Notes: generated from the letters alone by a model not told the origin. A DNA stretch of 64,000 nt from Ephydatia muelleri (GCA_013339895.1 JABACO010000009.1:3946859-4010858), one strand, 5' to 3'. Shown: positions 47,101 through 58,495, numbered from the stretch's first letter. Made by a program: numbers and translations.

Positions 47101-47951
47101 TGAATTATTGCAGTTGTATCGCCAGAGTAAGAGGGATATACCGCATTAAGAATATGTCATTCATACATGGGCTCACTGCATTCCTAATTGTTAGTTACAG
47201 TCAGTGTGCCCAGGTGACATGCGCCATTCTTCTTCCCGTTGACCTCTTCGGAAAGAATGGAGTTCGCGGTCCTTGTATGTCCAAATATGGCGGAGTCCTG
47301 TACTTCAATGAGGAGCACCTCCCATATGCTGTGCCAGCATGCGTTGCAGCTGTGATATTATTGCTGCCTCCATTTATTTTGATATTGAACCCTCTATACA
47401 ACAAAGTCCTTGGATGTTTGCCTTGCAGTGAATCACCTTTCCTCAGATCAACGACCTTGCTCTGCAGCAAGCCAAAGCCATTTCTGGACTCTTTTCAGGG
47501 ATGTTTTAAAGACGACCTCCGCTTCTTTGCGGGATTGTACTTTGTGTATAGACTTCTGCCCGCCTCTGTTTACATGTTTGTAACGACACCTCTTCAGGGA
47601 TTGATTCTCATTGAATCTTTTCTTGTTTCTTTTCTTCTTACCCATGCGGTCTTTCAACCTTACACTGATAGGGCACACAACGTCCTCGATGGTCTTCTCT
47701 TTGCAATTTTGGTAGCCATCAATAGCTTTACCCTCTTCAACTTTTCAAACGTCAGTAATCCTGCTGAGCAAACGTCAGTGATCGTCCTTTGTTGGTCACA
47801 AGTGTTGTTGTCTTACATCCCTCTTTGCTACATCATTTGGTACATTTCAAGGTCCATTATGAAGAAGTGTAGCAACAGAATCTCCTACGTACATGTATGT
47901 GATGGGGAAGAAGACATGAGCATTATAAATTCAGATCGCTTAATCTCATAA
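44142..47951 (+). CDS. Large single-exon surface protein: parallel beta-helix ectodomain plus multi-pass membrane region
   Basis: ATG at 44142 gives 1269 residues without an intron. Residues 1-22 are a signal peptide ('MLFTVVDALFVLMSLLALP'). Residues about 40-600 are repetitive, with many N-glycosylation sequons and repeated 'NCSF/CxFxxNxAxxGGG' units typical of right-handed beta-helices often annotated as Pmp-like. A Cys-rich part follows ('CPPGYVFNSNGDCG', 'RICACSALC'), then 'CAENRQGVLCANC' (about 833) just before the membrane region (870-1240) of eight or more hydrophobic helices, with family landmarks 'GDVNGFVLFCQIFSS', 'GFFNLDF...FCIWEG' and 'KPFLDSFQGCFKDDLRFFAG'. The tail is short. This architecture is, to my knowledge, expanded in sponges and some other early eukaryote lineages; function unknown, possibly a receptor. 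Not related by sequence to a classical seven-helix GPCR that I recognise. Confidence 0.85.
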   Translation: MLFTVVDALFVLMSLLALPSSNGSTFCNQPHCQGETNKVTVQQIAFIDGARGSDHSDCSQDTSPCRTLEYALTKRDSKSVVFNMSLLSSNVQLMSVLEVYNHNTFAEISISGQPNMTYIQCSNLSNSGIYFRGLNAVTIRNVVLEDCGWINFNLTTGCNQSGYMMAIGLVETANIIITNVTIRNSRGLGLALLNASGHILILHSKFTGNVAINNYTAGGGGILIQAHFQSCNFSQTRYNIQNCSFVQNTVSDGCDGGYDQGGGVKIFFEGSSCANHVTVTDCVFNSNQATWGGGLYLHFTGNVSENFVHVKRCTLQNNRANMSGGGSNSGYFSNTSIPPPINKNNIVHFESVKFANNIADYGGGSSIFSSHGENFSNENQSITFTHCQWTNNMAYFSSAVDISPYVWDTLKGGYLPAPVFRNCSFVENTNIDRIEQGTGYQNIGSFTATSFTVHFFESVTFLSNSRSAICLMSSIAIFHDRMYAMFVHNSGIEGGALSLYGTSMMIVSNNSVFKFVNNTAAFGGAISYFSNDQHDYVSSRSCFIQFQDNASTIAPLGYMRPDNVTFTFQGNNASMSGNAVYATSLWPCYFACKYSMKIQNPSESFNCVGDFNISSTDISTWPEYFRDLNESQLIYVIPGLPRSIHVSLYDETNATVSYTIFSLNLRNNPEISVCNRSQYTNVPTVCVEGQLSTPANVTLQTVGDRILETNLTIATLTCPPGYVFNSNGDCGTARICACSALCKGHTYPGIEVCDSTSFQAFVDPSTWVGYLNGGAPDESNLYTAPCVSHLCIRALQNRTGAGFPLGVALPSGANLSGSDLPQATWNALIEEAVCAENRQGVLCANCTSNNSAYYHSLDYTCGRNVRCRYGGLFYVVSEILPLTVLFSAAMVFDVRFTSGDVNGFVLFCQIFSSFDLTAGGMVNMPRGASLLNDLARIMYGFFNLDFFSHPNLEFCIWEGATILDVLSFKYVTTVYAFGLIMSLILAMNYCSCIARVRGIYRIKNMSFIHGLTAFLIVSYSQCAQVTCAILLPVDLFGKNGVRGPCMSKYGGVLYFNEEHLPYAVPACVAAVILLLPPFILILNPLYNKVLGCLPCSESPFLRSTTLLCSKPKPFLDSFQGCFKDDLRFFAGLYFVYRLLPASVYMFVTTPLQGLILIESFLVSFLLTHAVFQPYTDRAHNVLDGLLFAILVAINSFTLFNFSNVSNPAEQTSVIVLCWSQVLLSYIPLCYIIWYISRSIMKKCSNRISYVHVCDGEEDMSIINSDRLIS

Positions 47952-48143
47952 TATGATCCCACAAACTATAAATAGAAACAGCTATAGAATTTTCGCACCG
48001 TCAGAATATGTAACACTTTGTACACAGTACTGTTGTAATCCACCTGCACTTGTCCTTGGTAGCCATTTAGAGCACCATTGGATTGGGATAGAGTATGTAT
48101 ATGCTTGTATCTGTGTACCTGTAAGAATAAGGTGTACATCCGG
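47952..48143. other. 3' flank of the beta-helix gene
   Basis: No further coding signal; ends at the CCGG target site of the Ginger-like element. Confidence 0.6.
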
Positions 48144-48358
48144 TGTCACGAAATAGATTATCCCCCGTAAAAATTTATCCTCCGGGTAATGTATTCCGGA
48201 ATTTTTTATCCGTCCTGATAAATTATTCCGGAATAGTTTATCCGCCGTCAGAATAAACTATCCCCCTTATTGATAAGGCTCCAAATACACAGATCAAACA
48301 AAATAAAAAACACACTTATTTCAAGATCATATTGCAATTGTTGCGTGTGTGTGCGTGT

Positions 48359-48422
<64 letters not shown>

Positions 48423-49669
48423 TGTCTGTGCGCGTACACATGCAGGCTGTGCGTGCGTCGTATGCGTGTGCTTCTTCGATCTGTGTTTGTACAAGCATTG
48501 CAAATTCGCAATACTTGTAACAATCTTTTGTTAATTTGCATGGAGTGCGCGTGCACGTGACATGCATGTGTAGTGCGTATACGCGAGTATCATTGCACTG
48601 AGAAAAGATCACATAACAAGCAAAACAAATGCATGCAGTTGTATGTATACTGCAAAAAAAAATATCATTTCGTTCCTGGTCTGATATGATTATTTCTGGT
48701 ACACCAAACCTTCCTACTAGCTTCTTCAGACACCTAGACACAGTTATTGCCTCCTTATTAGGTATGCAATATCCCTCTGGCCATTTGGTTAGATATTCTG
48801 TCGTAACAGACAACTGCACCTGACAATGGAACCTACTAGGTCCATACCCCATTGTGCAAACGCTCGATTATAGGAACACCAACCGGATGTAGGCTTGCAG
48901 TCTTCTTGGGCATTTTGTTCCTCCTTTGACACACTAGGCAAGTACCACGATATTCTGCTACATCCTTAGTCATTCCTTTCCAATAGTACCGCTCGGCTAT
49001 CTTCTCTTGCCTGGAAATGAATAAGAGTATACGATTAGAGTATACGATTCAATTACAGTAAATTACCATTAGCCTTACGTTTTATGAATTCCAAAGTGAC
49101 CCCCTGCCGGATCTTTATGGACACTTTCAAGCACCCGCATCTTTTCGTCGATTTTTACCACCCTGTATCGTTCATCCTGGGGCTCGTCCCGCACGCGCGC
49201 ACCGGTAGCCCGTGTAGTCTGTAGACGCCAATGCTCCAGTTTCAGCCGCCTTTTAAGTAAAGACCGTCATGGGTAGCGAAGCTTTCACATTTTTGACGAT
49301 ATGCCCTTTCAGCCTCTTTGTCTTTGGACTCTTCCACACCTCGAGGCCAAGATCTTTGCTTATCACCTTTGCTCTCGCAATGTATCATTGTATTCTTCAG
49401 TTTCCATCAGTGCACCGTGTGCGTTAGAAATGTAACAGCAATCTCTATTTCAGTCACTTCAAAAAGATATATAGCATGACCCCTATCTCAGAGCTAGGTG
49501 CAGTGCTTAATTCTATGCAGGCAGGAAGTATAGGACAAATTACTATTCATCGAGTCTATTCCAAGGGAGGATGATCTATTCCGGAATAATCTATCACAGG
49601 AGGATTGAATATTCCGGAGTAGAACATCCGGGAGGGTAAAATTATTGGCGGATAAACAATTTCGTGGCA
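48144..49669 (-). mobile_element. Ginger-like DNA transposon relic with integrase and an intron
   Basis: Inverted termini TGTCACGAAATAGATTATC (left) and TGCCACGAAATTGTTTATCC (reverse complement of right), flanked by CCGG on both sides (48140-48143 and 49670-49673). The minus strand encodes a retrovirus-type integrase: N-terminal zinc part 'ESVHKDPAGGHFGIHKT' then 'CLVCQRRNKMPKK', and core pieces 'YLTKWPEGYCIPNKEAITV' and 'FGVPEIIISDQERN'. A GT-AG intron of 68 bp (49011-49078) separates the two zinc-binding halves in phase. The first catalytic Asp region is deleted, and frames shift near 49260 and 48830. Subterminal ATTCCGGAAT palindromes occur near both ends. A (TG)n tract sits at 48362-48420. 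Integrase plus termini and 4-bp duplication fit the Ginger superfamily. Confidence 0.82.
48362..48420. repeat. (TG)n microsatellite inside the Ginger-like element
   Basis: Nearly pure TG run; ORFs over it are Cys-Val or Thr-His artefacts. Confidence 0.95.
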
Positions 49670-49795
49670 CCGGCTGTCTCTTCTGATTTGATTTTTTTCT
49701 CTCTATATAAATTAACGACAGCATTTCGCGTTACACATTGAACCAAATCACGTTAGTGTTTATTTAACTTTGCAAAAATAAAAATATGCATATAT

Positions 49796-49848
49796 GGGAC
49801 CGTTTCCCGATAAAGGGACCAGGCGCATACATGATAAAATTTCCAGTG
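49796..49848. mobile_element. MITE family F2, isolated terminus
   Basis: 'GGGACCGTTTCCCGATAAAG' and 'GGGACCAGGCGCATACAT' match the left end of the copy at 30606. Preceded by ATAT (49792-49795). Only about 53 bp remain. Confidence 0.75.
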
Positions 49849-52800
49849 GACATATTGGCTTGTAGTCGGTGAGTGGTGACAGCTTACCTGGATGTGAACT
49901 ACATAAATTAAGAACTTTAAAGCCTGTTGTCGTGAGGCGCCTTATTTCATTGGCCAGAACCTGTACAAACTATTGATGCAACATAAACCATATGCTGACT
50001 TCATCTTTTCTCCCCCTAGATGTGCTCCAAGTGGAGAACAGATCACCTGCACCTGGATGTGTTGTTACGGCCAAGGGTCTAGATTACCTCCCCCTGGTCT
50101 AAGTAATAGGCGAAGGTTCAGGAACCTCCTCCTAGATGGGCTCTAAGTTAGGGTACTGACCACTAACCCCTAGATGGGCTCTAATTAGGGTACAGGCCAC
50201 CTCATTACAGGGCAATAATTAGAGTATTACACATTTGTTTATCTAAAATGTCATAATCCTACCACAAAAATGTTGCTTCACCTAAATTGTTTTCACTTTA
50301 AGTCGAATATATATTCTATAAGCACAAGCCAAAGGTTTTCAATTGGATTTATTTGGCCAGGGTCCTCCACCAGTTCACTCCAGCATACCCTGATGTGTAT
50401 TGCTTCCTTCAAACATGGGATTAAGTGTAGTTTGTACAGCATTGTTACCATGACAACAAAGGACACCCCCCTGATGAAGTGCTGTGTTTGTCAGTTCTGA
50501 CTCTGGTGGTCTGAACTACGAATAGTATCCTGTGGGGAATTATAACAGTTCCATATAGTGACCATGCCTCTCTATCTCATGTGCACTGCTAGGAGATCTT
50601 ACCCTGAGAAATGAGCTATACAGCTATTATTGGATGTTGTCATGCATGGGCTCGAGAGCATAAATAGAGAAAGTTTGTTTTTTGAAACAGTGCAATACCC
50701 ATTAAATTGAAGTTTTATTTCCTGTCATAGTACAGTTAGAAATTTTCTCCAGCTTGCTTTTTTGATCAGCTAGCACCATAACTGAGGAATCCAGTTTTCC
50801 TTTCCATTACAATGTATGTGAGTGCATGTGAATTCGATTCTGTTCAGATTATTTTCACACAACACTAACCATTTCGTAATCCACAGTACCAGATGATGTA
50901 ATCCACACAAAACATTTATTCCACAGTCCAGATTACCAGCTGCTATTGCTCCCACTGGATGAATCAATTGCATTCTGGATATGTGATATGTTATTTCATT
51001 TAATGCCTCCTTGTCATTGAGGAGCTCATGCTTGTGCAGAACTGGTCTTTGACTGTGTGCTTTCCCAATACCAGTGATGGCATCACCAATGAGATGTGGA
51101 CTGTTGTGGGTGTGCAGGAGCCCACCTTTAGGAATTGAATATGGCCAGTTTTGGAGATGCCATTTGATTTGACTGGCATTGGGATTGCAGTGTTGGTGTT
51201 TGCGGTGTGTGATGCTAATCTGCTGTCTGCTTTTGTTTGTTCTCTAGAAGAGCAAGGAGAGGGGTAATCACAGTTCTATGCGCATTGGGGTGGTTAGGTG
51301 GTATAGTACGTGCTATAACGTTGCAAAGATAGTTTTAAAAACAATGCTGAGTTCCATACATGTTAGAGCACCATACTGTACTGGTGACAATGTGTGATGC
51401 CTTGGATGCCATTGGTACCCCTGAGTACCAATTGCAAATGCCAATAAATATACATGACATTTTGCATATCTAGTATTTGACTGTCACTAGTACTACTCCT
51501 CATCCCCAACACCAGCACACACCTGCCTTTACCTTGAGCACCAGCACTGCACCTCATGATCACCTTGAACACCAGCATCATGAGCACCAACACAGTGTAC
51601 CTCACCTTCCCCTCACTACAAATAGCTCTTTCCCTTCCTCCATTCCTATTTCTCTCAATCCCCTGGAAACATGCTATGTGGAATCTTGCGTCTAACTGTC
51701 ATGTCTACTTGTTAATGTGTGTGTGTGTATGTGTGTGTATGCAAGTATGTGTGTGCATATGTGTGGATGTAGAAAGATCCATTTTTTCATCTTTATTGGT
51801 AATTTACTTCAAAAGGTCAATGCAATTTGTTTACACCATGCTGATGTTTTAAAAAGTGTACAACCCTAATTCTACGTACTCAATATTAAATCAAGTTAGC
51901 CAGAATTAACTGTAGTGACTTGTCAAGCACTGATGCAACAAGCTATGAAGTTAATGAGGCATACACCTTTCTGCAGTTTGAGGAACAAAATATGCTCCCA
52001 GTACAATTGGATCAGAGGAGCAGCCTACATATTTTATAGTCCTGTTGCAGTGTATGGTAAGCATGTAGATCATGAAGATGATAAGGATGGTAGTGTGTGA
52101 ACTTGGGGGGTGTATGTGAAGGGTGGAACTGCATCTCAGGTGATGGAAGAGTACATGCATGTTCTGTGGAATAAGTCTTCAGCTGTGTGGATGTGCATAT
52201 CCTGTCAGTACATTAAAAGAAGTGTTTGAATCTTTCTTGTCATTGTCATTGTGTACAGCCACTGCCAGACCTAATCTTGTCTTTTCTGGCTGGCAATGGA
52301 GGAACCCCTGCAGCTGATGACAGGGTTTGTAGAGCTTAGGAAGCAAGTGTTTAGGTAGCAGAAGGAAGGAAACAGTCTACTGGCTTGGTGATTCAGAGCC
52401 AGGGACAAGCTACTCCAGCAAAATGTTCTTTAGACCTTGTCTTCTATCTTATTTTCAATCTTGACCAAGATCATTACCAAGATCTTGTAAAAGATCATGG
52501 CAGATTGATTGGGTTTCTAACCATGATTCCTGGATATGATTCTTGTGTTTAATTCCTTAGCCATGCTTCTTGGGTTCCCTGACCATGATTCCTAGGTTTC
52601 TTGAATTGGCTAAAACCAAAACCACATTGTCACTTAGTCTATGGAATGATACCAGTTGTATATAATCTGCCACACATAAGCTCAATGTCAGATTATACAT
52701 GTACATTACATTGATTACACAATTATTGATAAACTTACAATAGAGTTACTGACCAGGATCTTTGTTTTCTTGTGTTTTAGAAGCGTTCATCACGTTGGCT

Positions 52801-54770
52801 CTTGAGTCTTGGCACTTTCGGTTGCATTTGTTTCTGATTTCAACATGCTCGGTATCAAATTCCTCACTTTTTCTTCATGCAATCTGTGAAAATTTGAAAG
52901 TATTAAACATAAAAACACCTATACAGATATTTATGCAATGAGATCTCACAATTGAAGAAGCCAGACATCTATTCAAAAACCATGCATCACGCTGTTGTCA
53001 GATATCTCAAAAAGCTAGATACAGAATCAACAGATGCTTTGATTTTAGCTTATCATAAGCTCTGAATATTCTAACCACAGCAGGAGATGCTGGAATCGGT
53101 GGAGATGGGTGTGCATTATATACAGCGCTTCACCCACCCTACACCTCACCCCAATCCACAATCCCAGGTTCACCATGCAATGCTGACCTGATTGGCCAGT
53201 TTCTCTTGATAATCTGCTATCAACAGGAGATGGTCCAACTTCTGTGGTACTTGATTAACGATCCGTGCATGACAATGATGTATCTTCGCTAAAGGGTGTG
53301 TCGTAGGCTAACGGCACATCTGACTCTGATGTAGGTGTGGCTTCACACATTTCTTGTCGATGGTCTGGGATTAGTTTCAGAGAATTGGTTATAGTTTACA
53401 TGTAAATAGGATTTGCATAGGAAAATAGTTAAATCATTTACAGTACATAAAGAAACGGTTGTACAAACACATGAAGTAACATAAACATGTGCAATCAGAT
53501 GACCTATATGACCACCTATGACCACCTATGACCACCTATGTGATCATCTCTATGACCCCTATATAGCCACCTATATAGCCACCACCTAATAAAAGGGGGT
53601 GGGTACTGATCATTTGGGAAGCTGCTCAGGTTGGATGCATACGGTGAGGATGGTATTTGCATTGGATCTCATTAGCAGGTGCATATGTTTAGCTCCCATG
53701 GATGCTGCCACTAGTGATGAAACAACCCAAGTCCAACACATTTGATGTTTTGTAGCCCAACAGCTACTGAGTGAGATGGAAGTCGGGTCCACTGCACAGG
53801 GTGACCCACAGTCAAGGAAAATTAGCCACAAGATTTTATTAACATTTCATTATTTACATGCCCTACATTTATGTATCTATTATAGAATATCCTATGCTGC
53901 ATTAAGTGTCTCAAACTTTCAAGTCATTAATGAATGAATTAGAATAAAGTACTACTACTAACTCAGGGACCAGTATGATACATTGACCTCCTTGGTTATT
54001 GGTTATACCTTGATTATCTGAACAGAATAACAAAAACCTAGTAACAGCGTGTGAACAAATTAAAATTGTGTCATTGGCAGGCAGATGAGTGCTTAATAGG
54101 AAAAGTTTTGACAATCAAAGATATTTTGCCAACTAATAAATCAGCTAGAACACATTAAAAACATTACATTATTTTGCAATAATGGTTAAAACACGTGTTG
54201 CATTACAATGCACGGTACAGCTGTTTGATCCAAACAGCTTCAATAATCCAAACATGTGCCACACACAAACACACTGGCACACCTGCACTAACAGCTGTTA
54301 GTTGATGGGTGGAACTTGATGAGGCTTCCACACTTAGCAAGGTACAGTGGGATGAGCTGCCTTATGAACTGGAAACAGTAAATGATAATGATTGACATGA
54401 GTATTTAGAGACTAGAAGTGTATTCCCCTGTACTATGTACCAGTCATGTGTCCTTCCTTTACTGAGTAACTGCTATAAGCGCAGTGAGCCTCAATGGCAG
54501 TTGACGATGATGTATGTTTGACACCTCTGATATTGTCGTGGCAACAGAAGCCTGGCTAAGAACAGATGAGGCAGATGGGTATGCTGTTTCGGTGATGAAA
54601 GTGGGAGAGCTAAACGTGTGTGCATAGCAGTGGCACACCTGGGCCTGTACCTCCTGGTACAAAGGGACAAGTGGTCAGTATACTAAGGGGATGACACCAT
54701 TAAAGATTAACTTATGCAGGCAATGACGTGAATACACTGGTTTAGTAACGAGCTTGGTTTAGCCAGCCCA
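49849..54770. other. Long stretch without a supported gene
   Basis: Short ORFs only (up to about 98 codons) with no recognised family. Local repeats: 'CCTAGATGGGCTCTAA' twice at about 50131-50175; 'CACCAGCA' repeats at 51510-51590; GT-rich 51718-51770; 'ACCACCTATG' four times at 53510-53540. Conserved noncoding or UTR sequence cannot be excluded. Confidence 0.5.
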
Positions 54771-54797
54771 CACTACCGCTCCACACTCTGGCTGCCC

Positions 54798-54968
54798 ACT
54801 CACCTTCCCTCCCCTGTTCAGCATGTGCTGATGGCTTCCTTCCGCGACAGGCTGCTCCTCTCCAGTCCCTTCTTCAGGTCTCTCCTCTAATTGGTAGTAC
54901 GTAATCCCGTAACCTAATAAAAACTTCCTTTTTGTCACTGATGATTCTCCCCTTGAATAATTATCCAA
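54798..54968 (-). CDS. Possible exon, unknown product
   Basis: Minus-strand open frame ('RGESSVTKRKFLLGYGITYY' to 'HQHMLNRGGK') meets a good GTGAGT donor at 54797-54792. Acidic and Glu-rich in the middle. No domain recognised and no acceptor confirmed upstream, so this is tentative. Confidence 0.25.
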
Positions 54969-55261
54969 CTACCCTTTACTTAGTTAATAGAAATTATTTC
55001 CTCCCATTTCAAAGCATCAACAGGTAGTTAAAGTCACATGCCCACCACATGTGCTCTCCTATGTGCCAGTACACAGTACAAGGACTATTATCACACCTCC
55101 TCCTCACCCTAGTCCTCGGTGCTTCAACACCCTCAGTTGCCTAGACGACACCAAGGGCATCACCTCTTCCTTGAGCCTCTTGCGGCTACCGACCTCAGAT
55201 CCAGGTACCACATGAGCAACACTGGACGAGGAAGCTGATTCTGTTCGAGGTACGTCCTAAT

Positions 55262-55529
55262 CGCTCAATTGCGACACATGCCCCGGTAAACCCCACTGGT
55301 ACGCATTACACAGCCTGGGGACTTGTGAGTACCATCCCCTCGCCGCTCTGTGGAACACGCTGAACCCTGGCGTGTACGGGGGTCACCAGCGGCACAGGGA
55401 TGGGCACCACGCGGGCGCACCTCCCTAGCTGCTGGGGGACTCATCCTGTCCCTACGCTAGCGGGGTTGGTCCTCTCGATGGACCCTTGTCCGAATGCAGG
55501 CATCAGTCCCTCCAAGTGCACTCGAGGTC

Positions 55530-55560
<31 letters not shown>

Positions 55561-55683
55561 AGATTCCCCCCCCCCCCCCCCCCCATCCCCCCTCGTCCTG
55601 GTTGCGACGGAGCTGGCTAAGGACGGATTCGACAAATCACGCAGGCACCCACTAAAGGAGGGCTCATCGTAGCTGGGCACCAC
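55262..55683 (-). pseudogene. GC-rich ORF with Q10 tract, broken by one stop
   Basis: Minus-strand frame from about 55683 contains 'MVPSYDEPSFSGCLRDLSN', poly-Gly from the C-run and ten Gln codons (CAG)10, reaching TGA at 55441-55443. The same frame continues for about 44 further codons ('VPQQLGRCARVVPIPVPLV') to a stop near 55308. The region is clearly more GC-rich than its surroundings. It may be a decayed mobile-element gag-like ORF or a host exon; no homology recognised. Confidence 0.3.
55531..55584. repeat. (CTG)10 followed by a poly-C tract
   Basis: Ten perfect CTG units at 55531-55560, then C-run at about 55567-55584. Confidence 0.95.
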
Positions 55684-55936
55684 AAAGCGTTAGTCGGAGC
55701 TTGGGAGAGGAGCTTGTGGGAGTTGAACGTGACAATATTTAGTAATCTCTTTGGTTCATCATTTATCTGAGAGAGTATTAATTTCATTATTAATTAAAAC
55801 TTTGTTGCATTGCAATTTGACAAAAACATGCAGTAAACTACCGCCCAAGGTTAAGAAATGGGTCCAAACATTTGCTCGATGCAGTTTTGTTATTCAGACA
55901 ATTCATACTACAAAAAAGACACATTTGCAAACAAAT

Positions 55937-56019
<83 letters not shown>

Positions 56020-56160
56020 TATCAAGTACATGTAACCAAACCAGCAATTTTAATAGAACTCTAAATCACATAGACTTACAATTATCATATACCATGTACA
56101 GTGTAGGCTAATCCTTTCAGTTTCAAATATTATTCAGGTCCACGGATAATAGGGAATTTA
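55684..56160. other. Spacer with a long (TC)n microsatellite
   Basis: Uninterrupted (TC)n at about 55938-56016. Otherwise no coding signal. It is the 3' flank of the minus-strand kinase locus. Confidence 0.8.
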
Positions 56161-58368
56161 TTAAACACTATTAAGTTTTATCAGTACATCAGCCATGCTT
56201 GGACGATGCTTTGGGTCTTTTGCTGTACATTCCACAATCATTGTTTTCAATATTGACCACGTAAGCTTTTGAATGAGCTCTTGTCTTTTTTGCACATCTG
56301 GAAAATAACCATGTGACATTTCCAAAAGAAGTATTCCGTAGCTGAAGACATCCATTTTGGGAGATTGCAGTTAAGGATCAGAACTCTCAGGGGCTGCATA
56401 GGTGAAGTTACTAGGGCCTGCTGTCCTTACCAGATGTGCAAAGTTGGATGAACTAACGTCTGACAATTTGGCTTTCCACACATCGGTTCCTACAAGCTCC
56501 AGGAGTACATTAGCACTGCTTACATCTCGATGAATGATGGCATCTGGTTTCATCAAGTGCAAATAATTCAGGGCCTTTCCCACATCCATAGCAATGTTGG
56601 ATACTTCCTGACGTGACATGGATAACTTATTTATTTCCTTCTCTTCCAGAACTGCCCTTAAGGATGTCTGCATCAGCTCTGTGAGGATGACACACTCTTG
56701 ACCCAGGGTGGCTCCAATGAATAGCAATATGTTAGGGTGGCGCATCAGTGCAGCAATGTTCATCTCCCTCATGAACAGCTGCTGGTTGTGGGGAGATAAG
56801 ATAGGAGCTTAGCAGCTACATCCAGTCCACAGAACCTTGCTGCCTTCACCACACCCCACCCTCCTCTGCCTAACTCTTTGTCGGTAAACACAATGTCATC
56901 CTTCTTCAGAACCCATGAAGGTGCATTGGCTTTGTCCAGCTGTTCTTGGAGGTGTTGGCATTGTGCAGTCAGGTCACGGATCTGCAGTTCAGCTCTTGTG
57001 GCCCATCCCTCCAAAGCTGTATTAGTTTGCACATGCTCTGCAATTCTGTTATCTGACATACGTGCATCAGTTTGCAACATCTTCACTGCATCCTCAGCTT
57101 TCATGGTTCTCTCTTCAAGTGTTGCCACCATGGTGGTTGCATTCGTGGCCTTCTTCTCAGCAGCTATGGTCTTCATTTCAGCAACCTTGATCCTCTCTTC
57201 TGCTACAGAGGCCCTCGTCTCAGCTAAAGTAGCTCTTGCTTCCGCTATAACTGCTCTTTTTTCTGTTGTCTTGGCATTCTCGTTGGCAATGCTGGATCTT
57301 TCATCAGCTATAGTAGCCCTTCTTTCCACTGTCCTAGCACGCTCGTCAGCTGTAGCAGTTAGTTTTAAAGCCTCAGAACATTTCTGTTTAGTGATAGCAC
57401 ACTCTTTTTCAGCTACACTGACTCGTTGTTCAAATGTGATTGCTTTTCCCTCTGCAGCAATGGCTCATTGCTCAGCTGCAGTGGCCCTCTCCTCTGCTGA
57501 TGCAGCTCGGGTCTCAGCTGAAATGGCCTTCTCTTCATACAATGTGGCCCTGCTGTCAGAAGCCATTTTCCTCTCTTCAGCAGTGACTGCTCTTTTCTCA
57601 GCAGCAATGGATCTCTCTTCAGCACAAGTGGCTGTCTTAATAGTCACAGAAGCAGTCTCTTCAGCTCTAACGGCTCTCTCTTCAGCCACAGTGGCTCTTC
57701 TTTCAGCTGTTGCAGCTCTTTCTTCTGCAATGGATGCCCACTTTTGAAGCAGAATGAATATCTGTTTCTCAGAATAATTTTCTTATCAACTGTTCATTCG
57801 ATTTTGCAAATGATCCTGCTGACTTCTGCAAAACGTTGCCACAAGAACAATCCATTCAATTTAGAGTGACAGAAAATGATATTGCACATCAATAAATAAA
57901 ATAATTTAAATAAAATAAAAAAACCACACAACGTGCTTGGGGATTGTCAATGTCATTTGTTTCACCTTGGTAAAGAGTTCAGAAATGTTTTCTTTATACT
58001 TCTGTACTAATAGGTCAAGTGCTGTTCTCCCCTTCTAAAAAAAGAAATGTAACATTACAGTCCATGTACTAAATGGTGCATACTGTAACTGCATCACTGA
58101 TGGTACATTGCGCAGTTAAAACAGAAGTAGGGTCTAAAAAGGACACTAAATATGCAACACTTTCACAAAATGTAAGTGTAGCATGCATTTGGTATAGCAG
58201 ATATATCACTGCCAAAATATTGAAGATGACTCTATGTTAGACATTGCAATAGAAATAAATGTGTGTGCTTCATACCTGATCCTTTATGGTGCCATCGGCA
58301 TCAGGAATGCCTACTATGTCATAATGACCCTTTTCAGCAGCTTGGTGAAAAGGAGTGGTGGATTCTGA
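56161..58368 (-). pseudogene. Ankyrin/coiled-coil/TKL-type protein kinase locus, disabled
   Basis: Minus-strand exons 58368-58276 ('STTPFHQAAEKGHYDIVGIP', ankyrin-like), 58034-57966 ('KGRTALDLLVQKYKENI') and 57761-56161 join in phase 0. The last exon holds a long heptad coiled coil ('AEERATAAEQ'-like, 57740-57000) and a kinase domain: glycine loop 'LGRGGWGVVKA', 'VAAK' lysine, 'HRDVSSANVLL' catalytic loop, 'LSDVSSSN' where DFG is expected, 'YAAPES', and 'MDVFSYGILLLEM'. Damage: TGA in the coiled coil (57465-57467), a one-base frameshift between the VAAK and 'LFMREMN' segments (about 56790), and TAA after 'APESSDP' (56371-56373). Further 5' exons are expected (exon 1 here starts at an acceptor) but not found. 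The atypical DFG also suggests weak or no catalysis before decay. Sequencing error could explain the frameshift but hardly all three. Confidence 0.75.
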
Positions 58369-58495
58369 CTAGAAAAAATGTAAATACATCTCAGGACAAT
58401 CACAACATACACATGAGTACATCTGAATGAAAAGAAACCTGCATGCAAACAGTCCAAAAAGGATGTGGGAAATACATCAACAGCATAATGTTTAA

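Noticed and set aside
56878..57747. 289-codon plus-strand ORF rich in Ala, Ser, Leu and Val
   Set aside because: Antisense shadow of the minus-strand coiled-coil heptads.
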